Shown: positions 48,901 to 57,156, numbered from the stretch's first letter. The stretch is 64,000 nucleotides of DNA from Mariprofundus sp. EBB-1 (GCF_003665155.1 NZ_RCFQ01000005.1:49557-113556), one strand, 5' to 3'. Translations and numbers: made by a program. Notes: generated by a model not told the origin, from the sequence alone.

Positions 48901-49484
48901 CGCGAATAGCCAGTATTGAACGCAATACCAAAGAAACACAAATCAGCTTATCTATTAATCTTGATGGCACTGGTGCTTCCGAACTCAATTCCGGCATCCC
49001 CTTCCTTGATCATATGCTCGAACAAATTGCCCGCCACGGCTTGATTGATTTAACCATCAATGCCAAAGGCGATCTTGATATTGATGCCCACCACACGGTT
49101 GAAGATATCGGCATCTGTCTGGGTGAAACCCTGCGTGAAGCGATCGGCGATAAAAAAGGAATTGTTCGGTACGGCCATGCTTATGTGCCACTGGATGAAG
49201 CACTCTCTCGTGTAGTGCTCGATTTCTCCGGTCGTCCGGATCTTGAATATCATGTCGATTTCCCTAAAGAGATGGTTGGAAACTTTGATGTCGATCTCTT
49301 TAAAGAGTTTTTTCAGGCCGTAGCGAATCATGCCAGAATCAGCTTGCATATCGATTCACTGCGTGGACGCAACAACCACCACATCATCGAGACCGTGTTT
49401 AAAGCGTTTGGTCGCGCCCTGCGTATGGCTGTGGAAAATGATCCCCGCCAGAGTGGTATCCCATCTACAAAAGGAGCATTGTGA
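48897..49484 (+). CDS. hisB: Imidazoleglycerol-phosphate dehydratase
   Basis: A 195-residue manganese enzyme, monofunctional (no histidinol-phosphatase domain). Metal-binding histidines are visible in [23 protein letters not shown] and the C-terminal NNHHIIET. It is translationally coupled to hisC. The histidinol phosphatase that the pathway also needs is not in this window. Confidence 0.97.
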   Translation: MTRIASIERNTKETQISLSINLDGTGASELNSGIPFLDHMLEQIARHGLIDLTINAKGDLDIDAHHTVEDIGICLGETLREAIGDKKGIVRYGHAYVPLDEALSRVVLDFSGRPDLEYHVDFPKEMVGNFDVDLFKEFFQAVANHARISLHIDSLRGRNNHHIIETVFKAFGRALRMAVENDPRQSGIPSTKGAL

Positions 49485-49570
49485 GTCAGAAGTAAGGCAG
49501 TCAGGAGTTAGAAGTTAGTGATGAACTTCCTACCCCTCACCGATTCTCTCTTACCCCTCACTACCCCATT
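49485..49570. repeat. Short repetitive spacer inside the his operon
   Basis: Between hisB and hisH lies an 86-base stretch of repeated phrases (AGTCAGAAGT / AGTCAGGAGTTAGAAGT on the left; TTCCTACCCCTCACC / TCTTACCCCTCACTACCCC on the right). It resembles a tail near 63790-63815. It runs up to the hisH start and leaves that gene without a visible Shine-Dalgarno sequence. Confidence 0.5.
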
Positions 49571-50200
49571 ATGATTGGACTAATAAATTATGGCATGGGC
49601 AATCTACATTCGGTTGCTAAAGCACTGGAGAAAACCGGCAGTAGCGTTGAGCTGGTGGATAATGCTGAATCACTACTGAACTATGATCGCATCGTATTAC
49701 CCGGTGTTGGTGCCTTTCGTGATTGTGCTTCTGCACTGAAAGAAACAGGCATGGATGCAGCACTGAAAGAGACTATTGCTTCCGGCACCCCTTTTCTTGG
49801 TATCTGCCTTGGCATGCAAATTCTGATGGATGTCTCCTATGAATTTGGTCGTTATCCGGGACTGGGTATTGTCTCTGGAGCAGTAAAACATTTCCCGGAA
49901 GATCACCCTGAACGCGGATTCAAAATTCCGCATATGGGCTGGAATGACGTTATTTTCTCATCAGAAAAAGATACACATCCGGTGCTTGCGCCCTTAGCCA
50001 ATCAACAGGTCTATTATGTGCACTCCTACTACTGTGCTCCGGAAAATCCCGCCCACCTGTTGGCTGCCTGCTCCTATGGTGATCACCCCTTTGCCGCTGC
50101 AATCGGGCATGATAATGTGGTCGCAGTTCAGTTTCATCCGGAGAAGTCCCAACGTGCAGGCTTGGCGATGTTGGAAGCTTTCCAGCAATGGAAACCTTAA
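49571..50200 (+). CDS. hisH: Imidazole glycerol phosphate synthase, glutaminase subunit
   Basis: A 209-residue class I amidotransferase that supplies ammonia to HisF. It has LINYGMGNLHSV at the N-terminus, the catalytic Cys in LGICLGMQ, and the His/Glu pair in VQFHPEKSQ. The usual ribosome binding site is missing: the ATG follows repeat sequence directly. A terminator lies 12 bases after the stop, separating hisH from hisA and hisF. Confidence 0.97.
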   Translation: MIGLINYGMGNLHSVAKALEKTGSSVELVDNAESLLNYDRIVLPGVGAFRDCASALKETGMDAALKETIASGTPFLGICLGMQILMDVSYEFGRYPGLGIVSGAVKHFPEDHPERGFKIPHMGWNDVIFSSEKDTHPVLAPLANQQVYYVHSYYCAPENPAHLLAACSYGDHPFAAAIGHDNVVAVQFHPEKSQRAGLAMLEAFQQWKP

Positions 50201-50212
50201 AATTATTGCATT

Positions 50213-50233
50213 AGCCCGGTGTTCAACCGGGCT
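50213..50233 (+). terminator. Terminator after hisH
   Basis: Eight-base stem AGCCCGGT / ACCGGGCT, loop GTTCA, followed by TCTTTGT. The T-run is short but the stem is strong, so the first his transcript probably ends here. Confidence 0.75.
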
Positions 50234-50399
50234 TCTTTGTACTATGCAAAAAAATTAAAACCTATTAAAAACAAGTATTAACAATCACTTAACACATAGC
50301 TAACAGCCATATTTTGCATAATATGCTTATGTAATCTATGTCACATTCGCTTTGGTTATCAGCACTAACATTGCCGCATCATATTTGTGGGAGTCACTA

Positions 50400-51482
50400 A
50401 TGAAGATGTTTGCATGGATTAGCAGTTTAATATTTATCGGGGTAGTAGTCAGCGGGTGCAGTGAAAGTACTGCCGATCAAAGCAATGCGCGCTCTGCAGA
50501 AATGGCAGTCAATAAAATGGCTGCAGTTCAGACCGCCCTTGATCAGGTTCTTGATGCTAGAAATGCCATCAAAACAGCCGATGACAATAAATTATTAGCC
50601 GTTGAAGATGCCGAGAAAAAGCGTGAAGCGGTTCGCAATGCCATTGCAATGGCAACAGAAGAATCAGAGGCCCTGAAAAAAGAAGCCGCCATGAGAGCAG
50701 CCTGGGCAAAAAAGACACACGATCAGGCAACTGAAACCAGAAACTTATTATTAAAAGCGGCTATGGAACAATCGGATGCAAAAGCATTGCTGGCTGAAAA
50801 AGAGAAAGCACTCATAGATATTCGCATGCTGAATGAGCAACATCAGAATGATGCCAAAGCGGCCATGCTAGGTAAATTAAATGCAGAGAAACAACTGGCG
50901 GTGGTTCTTGAAGCAGAAAGACTCGCCGCCCTTTCCATTCATCTGGTTACGCCAAACGCAGACACAGAGCACAACATGCAAATGCAGCCCAGCGCTGCTG
51001 AAACAACTGCGAAATTAAAAAAGGACCATGTGAATACAGTGGCAAAAACTGAAGTCGCCACCAAAAAAACAGTCAAAAAACAAGCGCACAAGGCAGCAAA
51101 GAAAGCAGACCTGAAACTGGCAAGCAATGCACAACGCGGCCATGGCTTGGCCCAAAAATGTCAGAGCTGTCATAACTTCGAGCCCAATCAGGAAAAGAAG
51201 TTCGGCCCTAATTTGTTCAGTATAGTTGGCCAGCAGGCTGGCAAGTCTCAGGATTACAAATATGGAGCCTCACTGGCAAAGGCCGACTTCACATGGAATG
51301 AAGAAAACCTGACGGATTGGATTTGTCATTCTGGAAAAAGCATTAAAAAATTAACCGGCAACAATTACGCCTCTACAAAAATGTTACCACAACACATATG
51401 TGGTCAAGATGCTAAAGATGTTGTGGCATACCTTCGTACCCTTAAATCACAGGCATCTATAAAACGCAAAACAGATAGCTAA
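50400..51482 (+). CDS. Lipoprotein with coiled-coil stalk and C-terminal cytochrome c domain
   Basis: A 360-residue exported protein. Start ATG 50400 is chosen for its GGGAG site and because it gives a clean lipoprotein signal (VVVSGC, lipidated Cys at about residue 20). Residues ~25-190 form a long Ala/Glu/Lys-rich coiled coil. Residues ~210-250 are a very Lys-rich hinge. The last ~105 residues are a class I cytochrome c: C-Q-S-C-H, FGPNLFSIVG, an axial Met in a TKM context and a DVVAYLRTL helix. The layout suggests a tethered electron carrier that could span the periplasm. It lies between hisH and hisA, bounded by terminators on both sides. Confidence 0.85.
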   Translation: MKMFAWISSLIFIGVVVSGCSESTADQSNARSAEMAVNKMAAVQTALDQVLDARNAIKTADDNKLLAVEDAEKKREAVRNAIAMATEESEALKKEAAMRAAWAKKTHDQATETRNLLLKAAMEQSDAKALLAEKEKALIDIRMLNEQHQNDAKAAMLGKLNAEKQLAVVLEAERLAALSIHLVTPNADTEHNMQMQPSAAETTAKLKKDHVNTVAKTEVATKKTVKKQAHKAAKKADLKLASNAQRGHGLAQKCQSCHNFEPNQEKKFGPNLFSIVGQQAGKSQDYKYGASLAKADFTWNEENLTDWICHSGKSIKKLTGNNYASTKMLPQHICGQDAKDVVAYLRTLKSQASIKRKTDS

Positions 51483-51510
51483 AACGAAGTTCATCATTTA
51501 TATCCTAGTG

Positions 51511-51539
51511 ATGCACCCGCAATGTATTTGCGGGTGCAT
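51511..51539 (+). terminator. Terminator after the cytochrome gene
   Basis: A 12-base perfect stem ATGCACCCGCAA / TTGCGGGTGCAT with loop TGTAT. The following T-run is weak (TTTCTTATG in part). It lies before hisA, so hisA needs read-through or its own promoter. Confidence 0.7.
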
Positions 51540-51569
51540 TTCTTATGTATAATCGTCATCATTGGCCGC

Positions 51570-52310
51570 ATGAAAAACACAACCCCATTTGAACTTATTC
51601 CCGCTATCGATTTGAAAGGTGGCCACTGTGTACGCCTGAAACAGGGCCGTATGGATGATGCCACCGATTATGGTGATGATCCGGCCGCCATGGCTGCGCA
51701 CTGGCAGTCTCTGGGTGCCAAACGCCTACACGTTGTAGATCTCGACGGTGCTTTTGCCGGCAAACCCGCCAATCAGGACGCTATTCGCGCTATTTGTGCC
51801 GAGATGACCATCCCCGTGCAACTCGGTGGTGGTCTGCGTGATCTCTCCATGATTGAAGCTACCCTTAATCTTGGTATTCAACGCGTGATCCTGGGTTCTA
51901 TTGCCGTTTCTAAGCCAAGCCTTGTGGAAGAAGCATGTAAAGCATTCCCCGGCCAGATCTGTGTCGGGATTGATGCCAAAGGTGGCATGGTTGCTGTGCA
52001 CGGCTGGGATGATGTGACTGATGTGAGTGCTATTGATTTGGCACTTAAATTTGAAGATGCTGGTGTGGCATCGATTATCTACACCGACATCGCCCGTGAC
52101 GGCATGATGACTGGCCCGAATATTCCAGAGACCGTCAACCTTGCCAAAGCTATCTCCATTCCTGTCATCGTATCCGGTGGTGTCGCCAAAATGGATGATG
52201 TCACAGCCTGTGCTGCGCATGTAGGCGATGGCATTTGTGGTGCGATCACCGGCCGGGCTATTTATGAGAACAGCATCGACTTCGCTGCAGCCATGCGGAT
52301 TCTGAAATGA
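51570..52310 (+). CDS. hisA: Phosphoribosylformimino-AICAR-phosphate isomerase
   Basis: A 246-residue TIM-barrel isomerase. The catalytic Asp is in PAIDLKGGHCVRL near the N-terminus, and the second in the VGIDAKGG context near residue 130. The phosphate-binding GGG and SGG loops are present. I start at ATG 51570; the frame is open 16 codons further up but runs into the terminator hairpin. Confidence 0.96.
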   Translation: MKNTTPFELIPAIDLKGGHCVRLKQGRMDDATDYGDDPAAMAAHWQSLGAKRLHVVDLDGAFAGKPANQDAIRAICAEMTIPVQLGGGLRDLSMIEATLNLGIQRVILGSIAVSKPSLVEEACKAFPGQICVGIDAKGGMVAVHGWDDVTDVSAIDLALKFEDAGVASIIYTDIARDGMMTGPNIPETVNLAKAISIPVIVSGGVAKMDDVTACAAHVGDGICGAITGRAIYENSIDFAAAMRILK

Positions 52311-52316
52311 AAACCA

Positions 52317-52459
52317 TTTTACCGCAGAGGACGCAAAGTTACGCAAAGGAAGCAAAGAAATTAACCTTGAAACTAATTGAAACACCTTTTGGAATGAAGT
52401 CCATTAGAACCCTGTTTGCCACTACTCTGCGAGACTCTGTGTCCTCTGCGGTGCAAAAA
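52317..52459. repeat. MITE-like element between hisA and hisF
   Basis: A gap of about 150 bases is bounded by inverted arms: ACCGCAGAGGAC (52321-52332) and GTCCTCTGCGGT (52441-52452) are exact complements, and similarity continues inward imperfectly for about 20 bases (GCAAAGTTACGCAAAGG against the complement of CTCTGCGAGACTCTG). The arms belong to the same family as 13361-13402 and 60181-60235. The right end abuts the hisF start codon. Confidence 0.7.
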
Positions 52460-52461
52460 TA

Positions 52462-53217
52462 ATGTTAAGCAAACGCATTATTCCCTGTCTGGATGTCGCC
52501 CATGGTCGCGTGGTCAAAGGCGTACAGTTTGTAGATATCATTGATGCCGGTGATCCGGTTGAAGCTGCTATTAAATATGATGAGCAGGGTGCTGACGAAC
52601 TCACTTTCCTCGATATCCGTGCCAGCCACGAAAGCCGTGACACGCTCTATCATATGGTTACTGAAGTGGCTGAACATGTGTTTATGCCGCTGACTGTTGG
52701 TGGCGGTGTGAAAGCGCTGGCTGATATCGAAAACCTGCTGCATGCCGGTGCCGATAAAATATCGATCAATACTGCTGCTATTTTCAATCCTGATCTGGTC
52801 AAAGAGGCTGCTGAACGCTTCGGATCATCGACGATTGTGGTAGCAGTTGATGCAAAATCTGTCGATGATCACTGGGAGTGTTTCACCCATGGTGGCCGCA
52901 AACCGACCGGCATCAATGCTGTGGAATGGGCCAAGCGTATGTCCGATTATGGCGCTGGTGAAATCCTGCTGACCAGCATGGATGCAGATGGCACCAAGAA
53001 TGGTTACGACATCCCTCTTACACGTGCTGTCTCTGATGCAATCAGTGCCAATGTCATCGCTTCCGGCGGGGTTGGAACACTGGAACATCTGGCTGAAGGT
53101 TTAAGCGAAGGCAAAGCCGATGCAGTACTGGCAGCCTCGATCTTCCATTTCGGCACCTTCACTATTGCTGAAAGCAAAGCCTACCTGGCCAAAAAAGGTA
53201 TTCCTGTTCGCATTTAA
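52462..53217 (+). CDS. hisF: Imidazole glycerol phosphate synthase, cyclase subunit
   Basis: A 251-residue TIM barrel that uses ammonia from HisH to form IGP and AICAR. The catalytic Asp residues are in [14 protein letters not shown] and in VAVDAKS near residue 130. The ATG matches the normal HisF start, yet the bases before it (GGTGCAAAAATA) come from the repeat and offer no clear Shine-Dalgarno sequence. Confidence 0.97.
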   Translation: MLSKRIIPCLDVAHGRVVKGVQFVDIIDAGDPVEAAIKYDEQGADELTFLDIRASHESRDTLYHMVTEVAEHVFMPLTVGGGVKALADIENLLHAGADKISINTAAIFNPDLVKEAAERFGSSTIVVAVDAKSVDDHWECFTHGGRKPTGINAVEWAKRMSDYGAGEILLTSMDADGTKNGYDIPLTRAVSDAISANVIASGGVGTLEHLAEGLSEGKADAVLAASIFHFGTFTIAESKAYLAKKGIPVRI

Positions 53218-53397
53218 TTGCTTCTCCGAAAAATTAGAGACAATAATGTGATTCAAATGGGATGACCCTATCCCCCAGCTTGTAGGTTTGAGCAGATTAT
53301 TCCTAAACTTTCTCACCCCCCTGTGGATGAACCGAAAATGCTTTTAACCGATCTTCATGCCACACAAATGACCGATATACATCGGTGATTACAGCCC

Positions 53398-53426
53398 CTT
53401 GAAATGCAAAAAACATCACCTTACAT
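53398..53426 (+). promoter_or_regulatory. Possible heat-shock (sigma-32) promoter of hsp20
   Basis: CTTGAAA (53398-53404), 14 bases, then CCTTACAT. The -35 matches the sigma-32 consensus fully; the -10 is partial (consensus CCCCATNT). It sits 50-80 bases before the small heat-shock gene, giving biological support. Confidence 0.5.
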
Positions 53427-53477
53427 ATTTAATGCCGGAGAAAGATAACGGCTTAAAATCTATGAAGGAGGTGTGTT

Positions 53478-53906
53478 ATGACCCTGATGCGTTGGACACC
53501 ATGGAATGAACTTGAAAGTATGAATCGGCAACTCGGCCGCCTACTTGACGATAGTCACCTTGATACAGCACGAGATGCTGGCCAGTGGGCTCCATCGGTG
53601 GATATTAGAGAAACCGATGATGCTCTGTTGGTTCAAGCTGAACTGCCAGGCATTGATAAAAAAGATATCCATCTTGAAGTAAAAGATGGCGTACTGACAC
53701 TTTCAGGCGAAAGACGTTATGAGAAGGATTATAAGGAAGAAAATGCTCATCGCGTTGAACGCGCGTACGGAAGTTTTTCTCGCAGCTTCAGCCTTCCCAG
53801 AAATGTCGATGCTGAGAAAGTCGCAGCGACCATGAAGGATGGTATCCTGGAGGTTAGGCTGCCTAAACGAGAAAGCGCCAAACCCAAAGCCATTGATATT
53901 CATTAA
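53478..53906 (+). CDS. Small heat-shock protein (Hsp20/alpha-crystallin)
   Basis: A 142-residue chaperone that holds unfolded proteins. The alpha-crystallin domain covers about residues 35-130: WAPSVDIRETDDALLVQAEL, then LPGIDKKDIHLEVKDGVLTL, and the GILEVRLPK end, followed by a basic tail. AAGGAGG lies at ideal spacing before the ATG. The gene has its own likely heat-shock promoter and a terminator. Confidence 0.95.
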   Translation: MTLMRWTPWNELESMNRQLGRLLDDSHLDTARDAGQWAPSVDIRETDDALLVQAELPGIDKKDIHLEVKDGVLTLSGERRYEKDYKEENAHRVERAYGSFSRSFSLPRNVDAEKVAATMKDGILEVRLPKRESAKPKAIDIH

Positions 53907-53925
53907 TATCTTACTGAAATGAAAA

Positions 53926-53953
53926 GAGCGGGACCTAACATCAGGTCCCGCTC
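53926..53953. terminator. Terminator after hsp20
   Basis: An 11-base perfect stem GAGCGGGACCT / AGGTCCCGCTC with loop AACATC, between the convergent hsp20 and methyltransferase genes. No strong T-run on either side, but the position between convergent genes supports the call. Confidence 0.65.
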
Positions 53954-54000
53954 AAGCATTATGATCAAGTGTATCCAGTAATGTACTAACAGACTCTTTT

Positions 54001-54600
54001 TTAGCGGCGCATATAGATCGTGAAGTCATTGGGCAGATAATCATCCCGTAGCTGCACATCGGCACACAGGCTCTGGCAATACTCAAGCATCTCCTGAGGC
54101 TCAACACTTTGCAGGTCATGGGCCTTGAGTGTGCGAGCATCTAACATATTAAAGGCTAAGCCTTTGCCACAGAGAGCAAACATCCTAGCGATCATTTTAC
54201 GGGCATATTCACCCTGATCATGCAGCTGCTCATTCATCGCACCGGACAGAATAACCCAGTCAAACGATTCGTCATCAAAGTGAAAATCAAATAACTCTCC
54301 GCATAGTAGTTTTGCATCCGGATGTTTCTCTTTAGCTACTCGAATCAGATCAGGTGAGAGGTCAACGCCGGTAAACTCCACAACCTTGCCATGACCTTCT
54401 ATCCAGCCTTTAAAATCGGCAAACCCACAACCTACATCAAGCAGTGCATCACCCGATTCAATGCCTATTTCTGAAAGCACCCGAAAACGGATATCCTGAA
54501 TTTCTTTGCTGCTCCAGTAGAGCGCATTGGCATGATAACCATGACGTTTAAGACTATCCCGATGCCGATCTACAATACGTTTACGTTGTTCTTTTTTCAT
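54001..54600 (-). CDS. Class I SAM-dependent methyltransferase of the integron region
   Basis: A 199-residue protein with SAM motif I LLDVGCGFADFKGW near residue 54, an acidic post-I loop (FTGVDLSPDLI), and FDWVILSGAMNE. The substrate is unknown. Its first 18 codons (MKKEQRKRIVDRHRDSLK) recur at 81% base identity just after intI (55370-55426). Hence this gene, or a close relative, once sat directly after intI. The ribosome binding site is poor. It is the last minus-strand gene of the intI-DUF3800 block. Confidence 0.8.
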   Translation of the reverse strand: MKKEQRKRIVDRHRDSLKRHGYHANALYWSSKEIQDIRFRVLSEIGIESGDALLDVGCGFADFKGWIEGHGKVVEFTGVDLSPDLIRVAKEKHPDAKLLCGELFDFHFDDESFDWVILSGAMNEQLHDQGEYARKMIARMFALCGKGLAFNMLDARTLKAHDLQSVEPQEMLEYCQSLCADVQLRDDYLPNDFTIYMRR

Positions 54601-54638
54601 TCGATATATAGCCTTGCCCTGTTTTCAATTAAAAGGTT

Positions 54639-54695
54639 CCACCCCGGTAACAAGAGCTCATGGAGCTCTTCCTCTTCGGAGGATAGCCGGGGTGG
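54639..54695. other. Branched inverted-repeat element (predicted three-way junction)
   Basis: An outer nine-base stem (54639-54647 with 54687-54695, CCACCCCGG / CCGGGGTGG) encloses two hairpins: AAGAGCTC-ATG-GAGCTCTT (54652-54670) and CCTC-TTCG-GAGG (54671-54682). All pairings are perfect. On the plus strand TTTTT follows a few bases later; on the minus strand the run is weaker. It lies between the DUF3800 gene and the methyltransferase. It could be a complex terminator, a structured RNA, or a single-stranded-DNA recombination fold. Confidence 0.7.
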
Positions 54696-54710
54696 TCGCA
54701 TTTTTAACAT

Positions 54711-55373
54711 TTAATAAAACTCCGCATTACCATTCCTGAACACATTCCATTCAGCATCAATGCTTGCGCTAATGATATCATATGATCGAACATCTCCTCG
54801 CGACCACTTGCGATAAATTGCCCAGTTACAATAATCTACGACCTGTAAGTTCAAGTTAGATTTTGATTGGTGATGATAAATGCGGTAGGTGATTCCTTCA
54901 TTCAATAACGCTTTAAGCACCGTCTTCACACCTTTTTCCATCGCTTTTTTCTTCTTGGCTACAGGCATCACATCGGTAAACAATATCACCCGTTCATAGT
55001 CTTTGCCGTGTACATGTTTCTTCACAACCCAATTCATCAGCATGTTAAACACATGGGTATAGAATGTACTTTCTTCCCGCAGTGAGGGGTTCACTTTGTT
55101 TTTCTGCACAATCATCGAACAGACCTGCACATGATCCAAATTTTCCTGAACGACTGAAAACACCTTGTTGCGCACAGCCTGCTTATCTTCAGTGGCATGA
55201 AAATATTCTATGTTGATGCCCTCTTCCAGCAGATCATAGCGAAGCGTTCGTAACTTATCGTAACTTGGGAATGGACGCTCTTCGATTAGGCATGTAAGCA
55301 TAAAATATTCAGTACCGCCCGATGAAAAATCGAAATTCCCACCCTCATCAATAAACAGGTATAAGGTTTTCAT
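54711..55373 (-). CDS. DUF3800 protein
   Basis: A 220-residue protein that begins with the DUF3800 signature LYLFIDEGGNFDF. It continues with FHATEDKQAVRNKVF, an Asp in LFTDV and QVVDYCNWAIYRKWSRGD. The spaced acidic residues (the first in IDEGG, others near 125 and 195) fit an RNase H-like metal-dependent fold suggested for this family; the activity is unproven. Members often sit in accessory or defence regions. The ATG overlaps the stop of an 18-codon remnant (ATGA), which in turn overlaps the stop of intI, so all three are coupled. Confidence 0.82.
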   Translation of the reverse strand: MKTLYLFIDEGGNFDFSSGGTEYFMLTCLIEERPFPSYDKLRTLRYDLLEEGINIEYFHATEDKQAVRNKVFSVVQENLDHVQVCSMIVQKNKVNPSLREESTFYTHVFNMLMNWVVKKHVHGKDYERVILFTDVMPVAKKKKAMEKGVKTVLKALLNEGITYRIYHHQSKSNLNLQVVDYCNWAIYRKWSRGDVRSYDIISASIDAEWNVFRNGNAEFY

Positions 55374-55426
55374 TTAAGGCTATCCCGGTGACGATTAACA
55401 ATGCGCTGGCGCTGTTCTTTTTTCAT
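55370..55426 (-). pseudogene. 18-codon methyltransferase 5' remnant between intI and DUF3800
   Basis: The peptide MKKEQRQRIVNRHRDSLK ends in TGA and matches the first 18 residues of the methyltransferase at 54001-54600 in 16 positions (44 of 54 bases). Its ATG overlaps the intI stop and its stop overlaps the DUF3800 start, both as ATGA. The rest of this copy is gone, replaced by the DUF3800 gene. It may now serve only to pass ribosomes from intI to DUF3800. Confidence 0.7.
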
Positions 55427-56445
55427 CCGCCAGGACTCTGTAACGAATCAAGCGGGCTCACAACCGCACCCAGGTTCTGCTGCAACACATGCGTGTAGAT
55501 TTCAGTCGTTTTCACATCTGCATGACCGAGCAGTTTCTGTACTACCCGAATATTTGTGCCTGATTCCAGCAAGTGCGTAGCAAAAGAATGGCGCAAGGTG
55601 TGTGTGGTCACCCGCTTGTTAATATCCGCCTTGCTGCGTGCGCTACGAATAGCCTTTTGTAAGCCCGACTCATTGACATGGTGGCGGCGTATCTCCCCAC
55701 TTTGAGGGTCTTTGGATAATGATTTGGATGGAAACACATATTGCCATTCCCAAGATTTTGGCGCACTGGGATATTTCTTAGCCAACGCCCCCGGCAACCA
55801 GACATTGGCATGACCTTCGCACAAATCGGTTTCAAACATTCCCCGCACTTTGAGTAGATGCTGTCGCAGTTCATCGCGCACTGAGACGGGTAATAATGTA
55901 GTGCGATCCTTATCACCTTTGCCAGTCCGAATCGATAAATAACCATTGGCAAAATCAATATCCTGCACACGCAAACGCAATAGCTCCATCAGACGCAAAC
56001 CGCCGCCATACATGATGCGCGCCATCAACAAATGATCACCTCGCAAACTGTCAAAGATAAGGCCGACTTCTTTCACACTAAGAACGACAGGCAAGCGCAC
56101 ACGCTTTTTAGAACGAATCGCAGAAATATCGTCTGTGAACGGCAAATCCAGCACTTGTTTGTATAAAAATAACAAGGCATTGAAAGCCTGATTTTGTGTC
56201 GATACAGCAACGTTCTGATTGACCGCTAAATCGCTCAAATAGGCCTCGATCTCGTGCTTCCCCATATCCTTTGGGTGTTGCTTGTGATGAAAATAAATAT
56301 AGCCCTTAATCCAACGCACATAAGCCAATTCAGTTTTTCGCCCATAATGATGATAGCGCAAAACCTCACGCACCTGATCCATCAGCCGAATAGATGTTGG
56401 CCTAAACTTTGACTTTTCGTTGACCTTTGATGGATACGACGGCAA
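55423..56445 (-). CDS. intI: Integron integrase IntI
   Basis: A 340-residue tyrosine recombinase. Catalytic residues are complete: Arg151 (GGGLRLMELLRLR), His282 and Arg285 (HTLRHSFATHLLE), His308 (LLGHADVKTT) and Tyr317. The insertion that separates IntI from XerC/D is present at about residues 215-255 (ALAKKYPSAPKSWEWQYVFP, then RRHH). The start is TTG 56445 with AAGGAG five bases before it. It faces away from an attI-like site and cassettes on the plus strand, the classic integron layout. No clear LexA box was found upstream. The stop overlaps the methyltransferase remnant. Confidence 0.93.
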   Translation of the reverse strand: MPSYPSKVNEKSKFRPTSIRLMDQVREVLRYHHYGRKTELAYVRWIKGYIYFHHKQHPKDMGKHEIEAYLSDLAVNQNVAVSTQNQAFNALLFLYKQVLDLPFTDDISAIRSKKRVRLPVVLSVKEVGLIFDSLRGDHLLMARIMYGGGLRLMELLRLRVQDIDFANGYLSIRTGKGDKDRTTLLPVSVRDELRQHLLKVRGMFETDLCEGHANVWLPGALAKKYPSAPKSWEWQYVFPSKSLSKDPQSGEIRRHHVNESGLQKAIRSARSKADINKRVTTHTLRHSFATHLLESGTNIRVVQKLLGHADVKTTEIYTHVLQQNLGAVVSPLDSLQSPGG

Positions 56446-56545
56446 TCTGGCTCCTTATTCCTTGTTTCAACAGTAATATCCAATAGCAAGGAAATCAAGG
56501 CCGTATATAGGAGCGTAATAGATGGAAAACCAAGCCTGTTATTAC

Positions 56546-56556
56546 GTTAGTTAGGT
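56546..56556 (+). other. attI-like recombination site
   Basis: GTTAGTTAGGT lies 110 bases upstream of intI. GTTAGGT (56550-56556) fits the GTTRRRY core exactly, and its TTAGGT is the exact complement of the ACCTAA that opens the next attC (57157-57162). That is what is expected if the cassette inserted between G56550 and T56551. A 7-base inverted repeat TTCCTTG / CAAGGAA lies nearby (within 56458-56505) and might be an integrase contact. Confidence 0.72.
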
Positions 56557-56574
56557 TTATCGAAGGAGAAGCAC

Positions 56575-57156
56575 ATGGCATGGATTGAACGAGTCTTGAA
56601 AACGCACAAGCCGTCGGATAAAGAAGCCAGCATTTATGGCGTGCTTTTGTTTACAGACACGCATGCGCACGTCAAGAAAGTCGTTTATGACGACGATTAC
56701 TGGCGCGCGCTAGATGAAATATCTGGTGATTTATGGCCAATTTTTTGCACCCGAGCAGAACCGGGAACATATGTAATGCCATCGCCACCCCCAGGAATAT
56801 TAGCGATGATGGTTCCCGTATGGGAGGAACCGAGAGCAAATAAGGAGCTATTAGAGGCCTTCGAGCTCGAAAACACTGAAAAACTTCCTTGTCTTATTGT
56901 GTTCGCTAGAGAACAGCACGGTAGTTACTTGAAGAATGTAATGACGATTAAAGGGAGCACTGAACAAGAGGCTTTCAACTCAATGAGTGCTCACATCCAA
57001 ACAGTATCGGATGCTCTAAAAGAAATCTCACCTAAGAACCTAAGGAATCCGCTGGGTGTGCATTCAGCGACGTCGCTTGCCATTACGCATGCAGAAGACT
57101 GGGAATTGATCAAAAATGGCGTGAAACTTTGGCAATGGTTTAAATCGATTAAATGA
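56575..57156 (+). CDS. Integron cassette 1 protein, unrecognised
   Basis: A 193-residue soluble protein (MAWIERVLKTHKPSDKEASI at the start) I do not recognise. It has mixed alpha-beta character, a Pro-rich turn (VMPSPPPG) near residue 68, several Trp, one Cys near residue 58 and one near 105, and no signal or membrane segment. A GAAGGAG ribosome binding site precedes the ATG. The gene fills the first cassette: it lies between the attI point and the attC that begins at its stop codon. Position next to attI gives the best expression from an integron promoter. Confidence 0.75.
   Translation: MAWIERVLKTHKPSDKEASIYGVLLFTDTHAHVKKVVYDDDYWRALDEISGDLWPIFCTRAEPGTYVMPSPPPGILAMMVPVWEEPRANKELLEAFELENTEKLPCLIVFAREQHGSYLKNVMTIKGSTEQEAFNSMSAHIQTVSDALKEISPKNLRNPLGVHSATSLAITHAEDWELIKNGVKLWQWFKSIK

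Noticed and set aside
56446..56545. LexA box controlling intI
   Set aside because: SOS control of intI is common, but no CTGT-N8-ACAG or close variant at a sensible position was found.
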